In this document: in pieces, positions 13,888 through 26,800 of the stretch
How the letters are laid out: each line of letters opens with the position of its first letter
Numbering within the stretch: the stretch's first letter is position 1
NCBI GenBank assembly: GCA_002751075.1
Contig: NAOQ01000007.1
Span: 340,158-404,157 of the forward strand
DNA from: Ichthyophonus hoferi
Taxonomy: Eukaryota > Opisthokonta > Ichthyosporea > Ichthyophonida > Ichthyophonidae
Reading direction: 5' to 3'
Length of the DNA stretch: 64,000 nt
Made by a program: the position numbers and the translations under genes
The notes under the pieces: model-generated
The model's input: only the letters and a program-made list of their open reading frames with translations
What the model was told of the DNA's origin: nothing
The model's database searches: none

Positions 13888-15713
13888 TCAGTAGAGGTTT
13901 TTGGCTTTCTCACGGACAGAGGAATGTTTGTCTAGTTTCTCCAAGTGCGTGCCCTTTCTGGCTGCCACAGTCAAAGCTAGTTTCAGCTTTTTCTGTTGTC
14001 TCTTTTTCTGCTTGGTGGAAATGGCGCCAGTCTTACGCTTCATTTTAGGTATAGCTCCATGGCTGTGTGTGAACTAGTTAGTTTCAAAAATTAATATGTA
14101 CAAGCCAGTATGATAAAGAGAGTAGAAAAAAACTGAGGAATACTGAGTTATGTAGAGCAAATGAAAGACAATAAACATAAAATATAAGTAAATTCAGTAT
14201 TTGTGCAACAAAGGCATAGAATGCAGTGGGGTAAACGTAAAGAACAGGTGATAAACATAGGAATTTTCAGGGTGTATAGATATACCAATATTTATATAAG
14301 GGGCTCAATAAAGGTAGTAGTAGAACCACCCAAAACTAGTCACTTATCTCTAACAAGACACCTTCGAATAACAGGCCTTTGCAGCAACACTTTACAGGAA
14401 AGTAACACCTTTCCATAACCAAGAGTATGATATTCTAGTACTTACGGTTTAAACACTTGCTTTCCATATCGCTCAACACCCTTAACTGTTGTAATAGTAT
14501 CGGCGTGATGCTGCATATTTGGGGCAGGCTCCACTGCTAGAAGTGACACATTTTCAGTTAGAGGTGTAATCCCTATGCATTGCATTAACTGTATAGTACA
14601 TGATTTATATACTGCCTTTTATAATGAGAGTGCAAGTTTTTCAAATATCACAGTCAATCCCTAGTTATCCTCATCAATTTCTCTTTAGTTGTGCTAGTAT
14701 CCTAAGAAATGCCATTAAGATATAAATAACCAAACAAATTAGGCTCGCATATTTAATGATGTCTTAGTAAATATGGAGCAGTTGAGACAGACAATAAATG
14801 AGGGTCCTATAATGACCAGTCTAAATCTATTGCACATGGAAAAGGTGTCTAATATGATGTGCAGCAGTGTAGCCTGTCAAAAAACGATTGTGCGCCTGAG
14901 GCCAAAAAAATAATCTACTAGGTTGCAATTGAAAAGAACCAAGACGGGCCGGACATTATCCAGTATTTGTATGATAATAATATCAATACTTTGTGTACTG
15001 ATGGAGGAAAGGAGTACATGAAGTAAACTGTGGAAGAGATAGAGAGAGATAGAGAGAAAAGAATAAATAGATAAAATGAAGAGTAATTGACGAGAAGATT
15101 AAAAAATGAGAGGAAGGGCAGAAATTGATCACACGGCATAAAAATCTTACGTTCCGTAGGTGCAGGAGGAACTGACCATCCACTGTCAATGGCCATAGCC
15201 GAGTCGTCTATTTCATCTACAAGTATTAAAAGATTATTAAATAATTATATTCTCCGGATCGAAAGAGAAAGTCATAAAAACTACAGGGAGCTAAATGACA
15301 TAATGTTTACGAATATCTTCATAAAAATAATTAAGTAAAGGAATATTGTCAAAGCTTATCAAAACTTGTGTGTGTGAAAGGGGGGTGCGTCTGGACATTT
15401 GGGGAAAATTAAAATGTAATATACGTTTCTTATTTTGAGTTTAACAGATGACTATACACAGGTGTGTAGTTCAGTTTTCAGGTTAGAAGAATCACAGAGG
15501 TTATAGTTTATACAAAAATGAGCACAGAGCTTTCTGTTATAGATATGTGTGTAAATAATATATATATAATTCAGGTAGTTAGAAAGAGAGTTTAGGTGTA
15601 AGCATGCAACGTTAATGGCATGATCTAGATAACATACTATGTGCTTCATTCATAGCATGATTTAAACTTTCCTATGCCAACTACTCACCTCCGTCTTTTC
15701 TACGTCTTCCCAT
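13888..15713 (-). CDS. Small basic conserved-looking protein, 118 aa, four exons
   Basis: Exons on the minus strand are 15689-15713 (ATG), 15151-15216, 14446-14536 and 13888-14062 (TGA). Donors are GTGAGT, GTAAGA and GTAAGT, each acceptor ends in AG, and phase is kept throughout (357 bases, 118 residues). The product starts MGRRRKDGDEIDDSAMAID, continues through a Pro-rich linker (VPPAPTEPVEPAPN), and ends in a strongly basic, probably helical tail (MKRKTGAISTKQKKRQQKK, ...EKAKNLY). Such a tail suggests a nuclear or nucleolar protein that binds RNA or a ribosome precursor, but that is inference from composition. I cannot name the family. The gene is head to head with the glycine-zipper gene starting at 16783. 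Confidence 0.75.
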
Positions 15714-16782
15714 TTTGTTACTGAAAATAATTAATAGAATAATTATACTATCTTTACAGTTGATATTTATGTTAAGTAGCCATTATACAAACCTAGTGAG
15801 TGCACGTGCACGTCCGGGACCTATGACGTCATGCAATGACATTTATTTCGAATTTCAATATAGGGCCAAAATAGGTCCTACTGCTATATGTAACTAATGA
15901 ATGGCTTCCATTTCATGGACATTTTAGATCCCCAAAGTCTTGGCATTGTTTAGAACCTTTGATATTGAAAGACAAATGGCTAATAAAAATTTTAAATTGA
16001 AATTTTACGTGCATCTGTAATAGCACTAGTCTCAATGACAAAACTTACAAATATACACTCATACACACTTTCTTTGGTGTTGAGATATCGAGGTAAAACA
16101 GTGGAATGCTAAAGGCCTACTACATTCCTTATTCAAACTTTAAAAGAATTGATACAAGGATTATTATAGAGAAATATGGCTGAATAGAGCGGGTAGTGAA
16201 GAGAAATATTCCTTCTCAGGTGATGTAGGTGGCTTCTATAATAAGTCAAAATTTCGGGTCTATTACAAACAGCTTGGGTATATGACTATAATCGCGTTAC
16301 AGAATGGACTGGTAGTCCATCCGAAAGGCATCTTCATAGACTTCACATAGTGAAGCCAATTTATGAGATTTTGATATTTAAAATTAATTTGGTTGGCCTT
16401 CAGCTATCTGGCCCATTCCTACTTCCCATAATAAATCCATGACGTCATAAGTTGAGGGTAAAAAGGGAGAATAGTATCATGAGGTCATTAATTAAGGTAA
16501 ATAATCTATCTAGTGAATTTATATATCTAGCCTGTAAATAATTTTCTTACTAAATTTTGGTAATTCTTGTGATTTGGTTTTGTTACAACTAGCTACAATC
16601 TATATTTGCTCACCTTTAATTACTTATACAATATTGTACCAAATCTGCTGTAAACAATAACAATCTCGCCCCCTATTGGCCCATACTATGCTCTACTACT
16701 ATACTAGCTATTTCCATCCTGTATACTATGTACAAAGTACTATTTTATATTTTACGGGCCGTTTTTTCATTTTGAAATATGA
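15714..16782. promoter_or_regulatory. Divergent promoter region with two CRE palindromes and an E-box
   Basis: This 1.07-kb spacer separates two genes transcribed away from each other and holds no other gene. It contains two perfect CRE sites (TGACGTCA) at 15824-15831 and 16440-16447, and CACGTG at 15803-15808 inside the palindrome TGCACGTGCA. The first CRE and the E-box lie about 90-120 bases upstream of the minus-strand ATG. CREs are bound by CREB/ATF-type bZIP factors and CACGTG by bHLH factors; that they act here is inference. Confidence 0.5.
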
Positions 16783-18890
16783 ATGAATATATTTTCGCTT
16801 CATATGCTTCGATTTTCGAACAGGATAACGCTACGGGCCATTCCCGCAGGCACCCAGCGAGCACAATGCCTACCACACCTAAGAAAGCCGGGTCGTAGTC
16901 TTTTCACAAGTGCAGCCTCTCGCTCCAGAGGTCTTTCTCTGCTTACAAGCGTTGTAGTAGGATCAGGGGTTATATTGACCATGTTATCGGCTAGAAAGTA
17001 CTACAAAACACTCCTCCATCAGACCGAAGGCATGACAAGGGTTCACAGAGATTCATCTCTTGCGCACATTAAAGTTGAAAGACAGGTACAGCCTAAAAAA
17101 ACCATAACTTTTTTGTTACAAAAGAACGATGGAGTAATTCATCCTGTCACCATCGAATTGGACAAGGTTTCTCATTTTATCAGAAAACAAATTCTTGCTT
17201 TAGAAGAGTCCCGCCAGGACCTTATCAAAAACTCTTCTCTAACTGTGAATGAAAATCTTTCCTGTGTTTTTAACGACTACAGGGTACGGTGCCCACGTTT
17301 CGCTAACTGGTATTTCAGTTATCCGACCATGTATAAGTTACTCAGCACTGCATTGTCCTCCGCTCTCCGCAATACCCTTACTTTCTCTACTTCAAATCAG
17401 ACGCTTGCTGAGACCGTTTCACTCGACCTGATGAAGTATCTTCAACAAAAATTTGAATATATTGTACTACGGCCGGAGATAACAGATGCACAGCTTCGCC
17501 GCGCCTATGCCAACAGCTACAAAGAAACACACGAGAGTTTTCTAGGTATCATAGTCAACACAGAGACCAAATTTCAAGACTTTATTGCAAAGGAAACCAC
17601 CCATATTGATGAGGCAAGAGAAGACGATGTAGGTCTATGTTTGGACTGGGAGGCCCAGTTACACAAGATAAATATTGCAATATCTACGCATGAGAAGAAA
17701 CCGGAGGGAGTTGCTATCACCGGGGCCCTTGCTATGGGTGGCGCCATGATGGGCAAGTCAATCGTCACTGCTACTGCTATGGTTGGTGTTCCTTTTATTG
17801 CCTAGTTGGACTTGCAGTTTTATCTCTTGCTTGTAGGGACAAAGCGGAGTATGAGGGATGGGGTTGAGTATAATGGAAGGTAATTAAGGCTATACCATGT
17901 AGACGATTATAGTAATAGATGTAGAAGGAAATGAAAAAGGACGATATAAAACAGATAGATCATAGTAAATTAAAACATATAGGGTCAGGAGGAGGATAAA
18001 CAGATTAAAGGGTATAGTGTGTTAGAAGGTCAAGATAAAAGAGAATAGACTGATCAAATAGCGATATGTAATGATTATATACGCAATATCTCCATATTTA
18101 ACTTTACAATTATTAATAACAATATCATTAATATATATATATATATGTCCTTTTTATCAAAGCTCCACTCTCCCATAGCAGTATCAGTTATAAAATTGGT
18201 GTCCCATTCATCTGTTCGTCACATTTACTCAAACTATTATATAGCCATAAGCATATATATATATATATTTGTATACTAAATCTTACCTTGTCTATGTAAC
18301 AGAAAGATGTCATACATATATTCCATCCTTTGCATATTTCTTGAGATTTCTTTAGCCTCTTCGCCACACTGTCCTCTACCATTCATACAAAACGACTTCA
18401 ATCAAGTAATCTAAAACTTACTGCATCTTATTACACATTATAGACAACTAAGGGAGTTGCTGGAGCAACTGCTGGAAAGTTAGGAGGTGCAGCCATGGCT
18501 GGGAAAGGACTTACTGGAATGCTCTTCAAATTTGCCTCTCCCTTTGTAGCCAAGGTAGCCTCTGTTGGTCCTGTAATAGGGTCAGGGGCTGTGGGAGGCT
18601 CTGTGGTGGCAGGACCTATCGGTGGTGTTATTGGTGCCACGGTAGGGATAACTGTTGATTTCATAATCAATAAAGGCATAGAGTTGGCTCAGAAAGACGA
18701 GTTCCTAGCCGACACCTACGAAGCCTTGGATGCCATGCAGGTGGAGTGGCAGATACAACTGGAGAATGAATTACATCGAGTGATTAATGTGTGGGTGGAT
18801 GATATAGTGCAGTTGTTACTATCCTATATAGAGACTAATCGTATCGACGAAACAATGCCTCCTTTGCTTATTGGTGTCAATATTTCTTGA
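16783..18890 (+). CDS. Probable mitochondrial membrane protein with glycine-zipper C-terminus, about 481 aa
   Basis: Exon 1 is 16783-17781 and exon 2 is 18444-18890 (TGA). The intron starts with the unusual donor GTTGGT and ends TTATAG; the join keeps frame, whereas reading through stops 24 bases later. From the second ATG (16804) the N-terminus is rich in Arg with no acidic residue (MLRFSNRITLRAIPAG...), a good mitochondrial presequence, followed near residues 50-70 by a hydrophobic segment (LSLLTSVVVGSGVILTML). The middle is mainly helical and charged. Exon 2 begins with a Gly/Ala-rich hydrophobic stretch with GxxxG spacing (GSGAVGGSVVAGPIGGVIG), then an amphipathic tail (DEFLADTYEALDAMQ). 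This order (anchor, soluble domain, glycine-zipper end) recalls uncharacterised bacterial membrane proteins I know only by pattern. No function is assigned. Confidence 0.72.
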
Positions 18891-21800
18891 CGGGGTTTCA
18901 GGTTTTTATTATTGATCAAATTGGGGTTGGTTGTGACTATATGCAGTATACTGTTAGGAATAATAAGTAGAGACACAAGCGCTCCAGCGACTGACCTATA
19001 TTTGTTTAGAAGGAAAGAGAATATCGAAGTAATGGGTGTTTTAGCGTGTCCCTTTGCATACAAGGAGTACAGATACGATAAAACATATTTTTATTATTAA
19101 AAAAATGAGCAGAAATTGTCTTAGGCAGGATGCCTAAGCAGTAAGTTATCAGTTATCTCAACCCCAACCAAGCATATTATCTGAAATGGCTTATTGCAGG
19201 ATATTTACCATTGGTTAGTTCAATTTTAATACATCATCTTAGATTACCATTTTACATGAATAGAGTGCACTAATCATTTTCCCATCTTATATACGCAAAA
19301 TTAATTGAAGTAACAAATAATATTAAATGTTCATAACTGCATAAAGAAATCCCCAAATTAATTAGGTATTCTTGTTTTAACATATACTGATTAAGGTTGC
19401 CATGGCATTGTTTCTTTGACTTAGTGGTGTTGTGGCGGCGTTGTACCTACGATACCAAGTACCTTTCCTTTTGTGGGATCTTCTTTTCTCCTGTTTTCTG
19501 AATTTGTCTACCAATATATACATGCAACTGGAAAATACGTTCTCTTACTACCACGCTATTTATTTCTTGTGGGTATAGGCTTAAGCATCAATGTAACTTA
19601 TTTTGGTTCCTTTCCCTATATCTAAATGTATCTACCTATTATTAATCAAAGACCTTACCAATATCATCTTTTCTTATCTTGATCACTAAGCCACACCGTA
19701 AAAGCGAATAAAGACCCTGATTAATATTTATATACATTGTTGAACTGATTATCGACATTAAACTGTGCATTTACTTTTATAAAGTTTAAGATTTCAATTA
19801 CGTCTACTCAAATAAGCATATATATTTATTGTTTAGCATTAATTGCAACATAAACTATATAACCCTATAAAAGTGGAATTTTTAAAGCAAATCGTAAATA
19901 ATATTGCGTTATACTTCAATGTACACAACCACATTTTCCCATATACGGCAGTATATAAACAGAAAACCAATACATTTACCATACTGTTGCATTTAATCCT
20001 TTAGGTGCTGAAGTAATCAATAATAGAAAAATGTTAGTAGCTAATAAGACAACTTTGATAGTTGTACCCCTTGGTGGTTGGAGCACGCATGGGTGATTGA
20101 CAGTATGTTTAATGTTTTAACTCTTATTTTCAAGATGGATGTATACATATTTCTTGAGAATTAAGTAGCGTGCAGTGCGAGATTTTAAACACCCTACAAA
20201 GTGAAAGTTAGGCCATAACAACGAATACTGTATTATCTTAACTAATTACTCACTTTATTTCTTTACTCACTTGATATCCTGTTGCAAAGGTCAGTCCCAG
20301 AATATAGCCCACTTAGCTCTCAAAACATGACTACGTAATTTTCTATTAATTTTTTAGAATACTCTACTGTGCTACATCTGCATTAATATATGTATGGGAT
20401 AATCGATATATATGTGAATATTCATGTAAATCAGTATCGCTTTTACTATTATATGTAACTTTATGATATGAATACACAAATATTTGTAGTGGGTCAACGG
20501 ATGTGAAATATTACAAATCGATATTTCAGTGAGAATGTACTCGCCTTGGTGGAGACATCGTACGTTTTTCTCCAGTAGCTAGGCCTCGGCTGTACATGTA
20601 AACTGGGCTTCGTTCCAATTTTGAATGGCATTAACATAAATTTGGACGAATAATTTGCATCTCAGGTTTGAAATCAAAAAAAGAAATGCCTTTATCTAAA
20701 TCTTCGGAGATAACCAAAGTTGGACTTGGCCAAGATCCGCTAGGAAATACAGAGATCATATCTAGATGGTGTGATTCTTCATACTCATAACTACTATTTA
20801 TACAAGTTTGAGAGTGCTTAGTTATTTGACTAATGTTAATAATATTAATATTGAAATTCTAAATTTTTTATTCGTATTACTTAACATGACGCCTATTAGC
20901 ATTTTAAAATATATTTAAGACTTATTACTTACCCAAGACAATAAGGCCCTTATATTGTCTTGGTATTAGCTTTTATCCTGTTTTCCTCTCTCACGAGTTT
21001 ATACATATCATTGATCTACATCAACAATGACTTAAAATGACGAGATTGAGCATGCAATAATAATACATAGAGTTGTACTCGATTAGAAAAAAGCTATATA
21101 AGATTTTCCAATTCTATTACACAATCATACTTGGATATTTCGTCTATACATATACACCTTATAGACCAATAAATGGGTTCTCACGCAAATTGAACAAGTT
21201 TGATTTCATAGATTAAAACGCCAACCACAATCACCACGCATCCTACAGTAAATACAGTCAAGTCTTTAATTGACACTTCTCAAAATAAAAACATATATCA
21301 AATATAGTTAACTAAAATGACAGCGCTATTGCGTGTTGACAGGAAGACAATTTAATTAAGCAAGTGTATAGCGTGATGGATGGGAATGAATGCTTAGGAG
21401 CCACTTCATGCAAAAGTAGATAAGCATCGATATGCAATTACAACTGTATGAGAGGATATCAGTTGATATATACTTTATAAATTCAGAAATATTCTTTGAG
21501 CAATCACTTTCTGGGCGCACATGCGCTAAGACCCTCATGTATCGTGTACGGATCTTCCAACTAGAGAATGAATTAACTCTTTATTTAAATGAGCATGGTA
21601 CCGAACCATCTCATCAATGCGTGGTGCCGTTAACCAGAGATCTGTAGAAACGATTCTTCTCAGGAATCCCTAATGAATTATTATTCACTTTGGAAAATTA
21701 TAACGCATATTGTTCTTCCTCTCTCTTCCTCTCCTCCCTCTTTTTCCCTCTTTTCCTCTTGCTCTCCCCTCCGTCTACCGTTGGGAAAACCAGTTAAAGA

Positions 21801-23817
21801 TCTGCGATTTAATATTAAACACTGGCTGATATCTCAGGATTTTCTGATACGTTGGGCTCACACTCAGATCCTGCTATAGCGTGTATTTTATTGCAATACC
21901 ACATAGGTCAAATTAAGGGCTTCAATAACAATGCGAAATAAAAATAAAAATATAGGTTAGAAAAATGTATTTGAAAGACTAGATTTTACATAACTCACAG
22001 TTAAAACTTGAGATGCATAGAAGAAAATAGACTGAATTTCATTAAATAGAATTCGCATATTTTATATATTTTAGTGAGAAATTCAACTGCCATAATGACA
22101 GCATAACGTTTCATATTTTGTATCTACATCGATGACACTCCGGCTGAGTAGGAACGTGCGGTGCGCTACACGTTCCACTAAATCACGATAATATTTATTG
22201 CAAAATGACATTATGATACATTATCATATGGCACGTCATAGCTCATTAAAAACAAATAGCATTCATTGGCTAACAAATTATCAGACACATACTATAGGAA
22301 GCAGAAGCTTATTGGTCTGGTTTAACTTGCGGCATTGGATTTCTGGCTATTTGAAGCTGGCAATTCACATCATTAAAGTTTACGGCCGCTTTGGTATGCA
22401 AGAAAAAAAAATAGCTATTAATTACACTCACTTGTGCTAACTACTTGTTAGTTGTTGNNNNNNNNNNNNNNNNNNNNNNNNNNNNNNNNNNNNNNNNNNN
22501 NNNNNNNNNNNNNNNNNNNNNNNNNNNNNNNNNNNNNNNNNNNNNNNNNNNNNNNNNNNNNNNNNNNNNNNNNNNNNNNNNNNNNNNNNNNNNNNNNNNN
22601 NNNNNNNNNNNNNNNNNNNNNNNNNNNNNNNNNNNNNNNNNNNNNNNNNNNNNNNNNNNNNNNNNNNNNNNNNNNNNNNNNNNNNNNNNNNNNNNNNNNN
22701 NNNNNNNNNNNNNNNNNNNNNNNNNNNNAATTCACATCATTAAAGTTTACGGCCGCTTTGGTATGCAAGAAAAAAAAATAGCTATTAATTACACTCACTT
22801 GTGCTAACTACTTGTTAGTTGTTGTGCAACTATTTTATTTTTGTTTTATTTTACTCATTTAAAAGATGTTTACATTTATCAATTTGTCATTTATAGACGT
22901 TATTGCACAGTATATGTATATTAATTGTTTCCAGGGTTTGATATTCAATCATTAAAAGATAACTCATTTATAATATTGTGAACACGTGTTTACGTGGCTA
23001 TTATCAGTGGATAAACGATGTCCGTAAATGTGAAAGAATATTACGATTTAGAACTGGAGAAATAAATAAGAACAATTGCTTATGTTGGTTCATCCAATTT
23101 CCATAGAGAAATAAAAAATCCATTAGGAATTGTAATTGATATCTAATGTAAAATTATAATAAGGTCATGCAATGCCAGTACATCACTCATTAAATAGGTG
23201 AACTTTATGTTGAATTGCTGGCACACATATCACACAATTTAAATCTGGTTTTATGCTATTCAAATGAAGACGGTCATACACCTGACCTATGAGACCCGGT
23301 TTATGGTTTCTAAAACAATGAGTGTGTGTAATGATATGATAACGATATGGGCCCAACCAACGCAATTCTCTACACATAAATCCTGTAGGCATGCATGTAA
23401 CATGATTTTTTTTTTAGATTGGTCGAATACTGTAATGGCGGCTAGATTGGTTCCAAGCTTGTGAACAATCATCCGTGAAAAATATCTTCACCTCAAATGT
23501 AGACTTAGCATGGTATGTTTGGAATGGTACATAACTAATGATAAATTCCTAATAATGCTTGATATGATGTAAAACTAACAAGAAAATAATTGTTTAAAGA
23601 TTGTAAAGTCTCCATTAACTATGTATTTTTTTATATTACTTGCAATATAAAATTGACAACTTGAGACTATTTCATTTCAAGTACTGACTTTGGTGGAATC
23701 CTAATATTTGGGCAACTCTGACCAATCAGATATCGCGTAAAATAATAGAAGATCAAGCCCCAAACATCATGAGTATAAATTGTGGTGTCAGTTTTATTTT
23801 CTTTTTAGTTAGTACTT
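18891..23817. other. Intergenic spacer without recognisable genes
   Basis: Short open frames only. It contains a C/T-rich tract at about 21717-21776 (nearly pure pyrimidine on the plus strand) and the second assembly gap. The frames at 21432-21647 and 22198-22440 show no family motif. Confidence 0.5.
22362..22824. other. Assembly gap (N 22458-22728) flanked by an identical 96-bp direct repeat
   Basis: The 96 bases before the gap (22362-22457) are identical to the 96 bases after it (22729-22824), and both copies abut the N run. This is the signature of an unmerged contig overlap, so the gap is probably artificial and the true sequence contiguous. Confidence 0.85.
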
Positions 23818-26800
23818 ATGATGCGTCTTTTAGATTTTTCTTTTGTATTAGGGCTCTTGAGCAGTGGCCTTGTCACTGTTGAAGCAGCAAGGGGTGGTAC
23901 ATCAGCTCAAGGTAAGAAATACTCCTGCAATCTGATGTTTGATAACTAATAGAAACCTACAATATAGACTTGTGTATCGAAGTATGCAACCTCAGGTAGT
24001 GCTTTGTTAACTTGGCCGTGTGTACATAAGGGTGAAATCGGAGGCCACATCGCTTGTCTAACTCTACCCATTACCTATTGTATAATGACATTGAGGATCG
24101 ATAGTAGTCTACATACCAGCATAGATTGGTTAATAGTCTTAGAAACGGTGAAAAGCATATATTTATACATTAAGACATAAAAAATCATGTATATAATACA
24201 GTTTGCAATCTGGTTTAGAATAAATGGTGTAAGTTTAACCCAATATTTAATGTCAGCTTATTAGGCAAAGTTATAATGCCAGATTGACCATATCGACCTT
24301 GTTAAATTCCCATTTGCTTTTCTTTTTTGGATTTCTATATCAATGGGAAATATTATATACTTTCAAGCTATAGTTTAATTGTGTATCACCAGGCAGGAGT
24401 TTGTGTTGCGTTAGTAAGCTTACTTATACATGCTTAAAATACATACGATTGTATTTATGTTTTTCTTTATGCACATGTAATATGCCAATTGATTGTAATT
24501 AAAGGCTAATTGTCCAGAAACGTATGTCACTGGGTTGATAGCAAGTTTAATACGTGCCCAATACAGATCATACATATCTGTGAAATAGTGAATTATAAAG
24601 ATTGTTGCTTAATTATAAAATATTATTTGTTACAGATGCCATCCGATTTGCGTATGTGCCTCCTAATGAAGAATCAAAGACTACCGATCCTCTTCGCGAC
24701 CTCCTTAAGGTGGCCACAGCACTTGAATGGGAGATAGTGACGACAGCGTCGGACAAGGAGGCAGTAAATATGGTTCTCCAAGGACAAGCCGAAATCGCCT
24801 TTCCTGATTCTGGTGCTATGCTTGGGTAGGTTTTTTGTCCTAAAAGCTGGTTCAAACATTGGCATATTTTCTTTTTTATTATTATTTCTTCTTCCCCTGC
24901 CTTAATTTTGAATTTAAATGTATTGGTCTCAGTTCACTTCCTATACTAAAAGGTGGTATATATGCAATTGTCCAACTGGGACTGTGCAAGGCTTTGGCGA
25001 TCTATTGATCACATATAGTTAACTTGCGATAGGTATTGACGAAGATGCCCAGTTAAATATCAAGGTTTAAATTTAAAACTAGATATTATACTAAGCAAAT
25101 CCTCATGTCATAATCCAAGGCTGACTATTCTTATCTTCAATGTGCCAAGGGTAATAGTGTACGTTGAACAAATCCATAAAACTATACAAGACTGTGATCA
25201 ATAAATTGTAAAATTGACAATAGCATCTGGTTGATAATCATGGTAGAATTTGTGTACTTCTTGCCTTAATTTAGACATTTCATATAAGATAGAGAAAATA
25301 GGCCAAGGACTAACATAGTCACTATACTAAGTTTACACTTTAAGGAGGAGTGTACTCTGACCCAATATGAGCCTGTTGGAGTCAGTTTATATTGGTTTCT
25401 TTAAAGAAACTAGATCATACAATATTATGATTTTCAGTGTAGATGTGATCATAATCTGATATATCTAGAGGAATAGTACTGGATAAGGGTCGGTGTTCCT
25501 ATTTGAGCTAGAGTTTATTACTAATATGCGCATATTGTGGCTAAAACTGTATGTTGATTTATTATTTTGTTTGATTCAAACACGTTTGGGTCAATTCGCA
25601 ATCACTATCATTATTTTAAGTCACTGTAACACAGCCAATAGTGTATATTGGCATTCAAAAATAGTTTGACAACTGAGAACAGATAACTTGTGCATCAGTT
25701 CGTTATTTTTTATTATCATTAAAAGTCCATTTTAGTATAATAAATAAATGATATTGCAATAATACTCACACAAAGATTACTACAGACAGGAACAAGCACT
25801 ACTTGGCTTAGTGGCGGAGACCACTATAGCTGGATCCAACCAACCCTTCTATACTGCAAGTGCTATAGTGCGAACTGATTCCCCTTTCGAAGTATTTTCG
25901 GATCTTCAAGGTATATATATGTCTGCGTATAGCATATCTATCTGTGTGCTGATGTTACAAATTCACCAATGATAAATTTATTTTTTCTTTTCCCTCTTGA
26001 TCATCCCTGGATAAGATCCAGTCAGATTTAATTTATATTTTGTTAATTGTTGTAGCGTAGAAACTAGGGGCAACTTATTACACTAGTATTAATGATCTAA
26101 TGCTAATTTACTATAAGGGCCTTATACAGTCCATTATTTGCTTAATAACATCTACTTATCCGTATTTATACTGATTAATGTTTTCACAGTACACTAACAT
26201 TCTATGGAAATCTGTAAATTATATTAAATTATAATATCAGTCGACTAAGCGACTCGGCAATAATAAACCATTTTATTACCTCCCATTATCAGGTAGACGC
26301 AGTTGTCACACTGGCATTACAAGAAGTGCCGGAACCCTCATGCCTATTGGCTACGGTGTATCTAAAGGCATCATAAACGACCAATCGGGTAAGCTTGCAG
26401 ATACCGTTAGACAACACTTCACTCTTGGTAGCTGTGCGGCCCCTGCTATCTGTGGCCAATGTAAGGACAACAAGATTGACGGGCAGTGCAATGAAAAAGA
26501 CCCCTACTTCGGCTATGCTGGTGCCCTTCGCTGTCTTTCAGAAGATGCAGGGGATGTTGCCTTTGTAAGAAGTACTACCCCAGAGACCGAGTGTAGAGAT
26601 GCCAACCCCATTCCTGCTTGGTGCCTTGATTTCGTTAAATATCGTATACTGGCTAGCTTTGGAAAAGTTCCATCACATGCTATTGTTTCAAAGACTGATG
26701 CTCTTACAGCTAATGCAGTATCGGCTATTAAGGTATGTTATCAACACGACTGTACACAGTATGATTTATACATCTGTGAGCATGCATAGTAGTATACTTA

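Noticed and set aside
18129-18146. (AT)n tract in the glycine-zipper gene intron as a regulatory signal
   Set aside because: Ordinary microsatellite; similar tracts occur throughout the window (34280, 49877, 51790, 63770).
21717-21776. Pyrimidine tract as a polypyrimidine/triplex element
   Set aside because: No gene nearby uses it and there is no mirror symmetry; simple low-complexity sequence.
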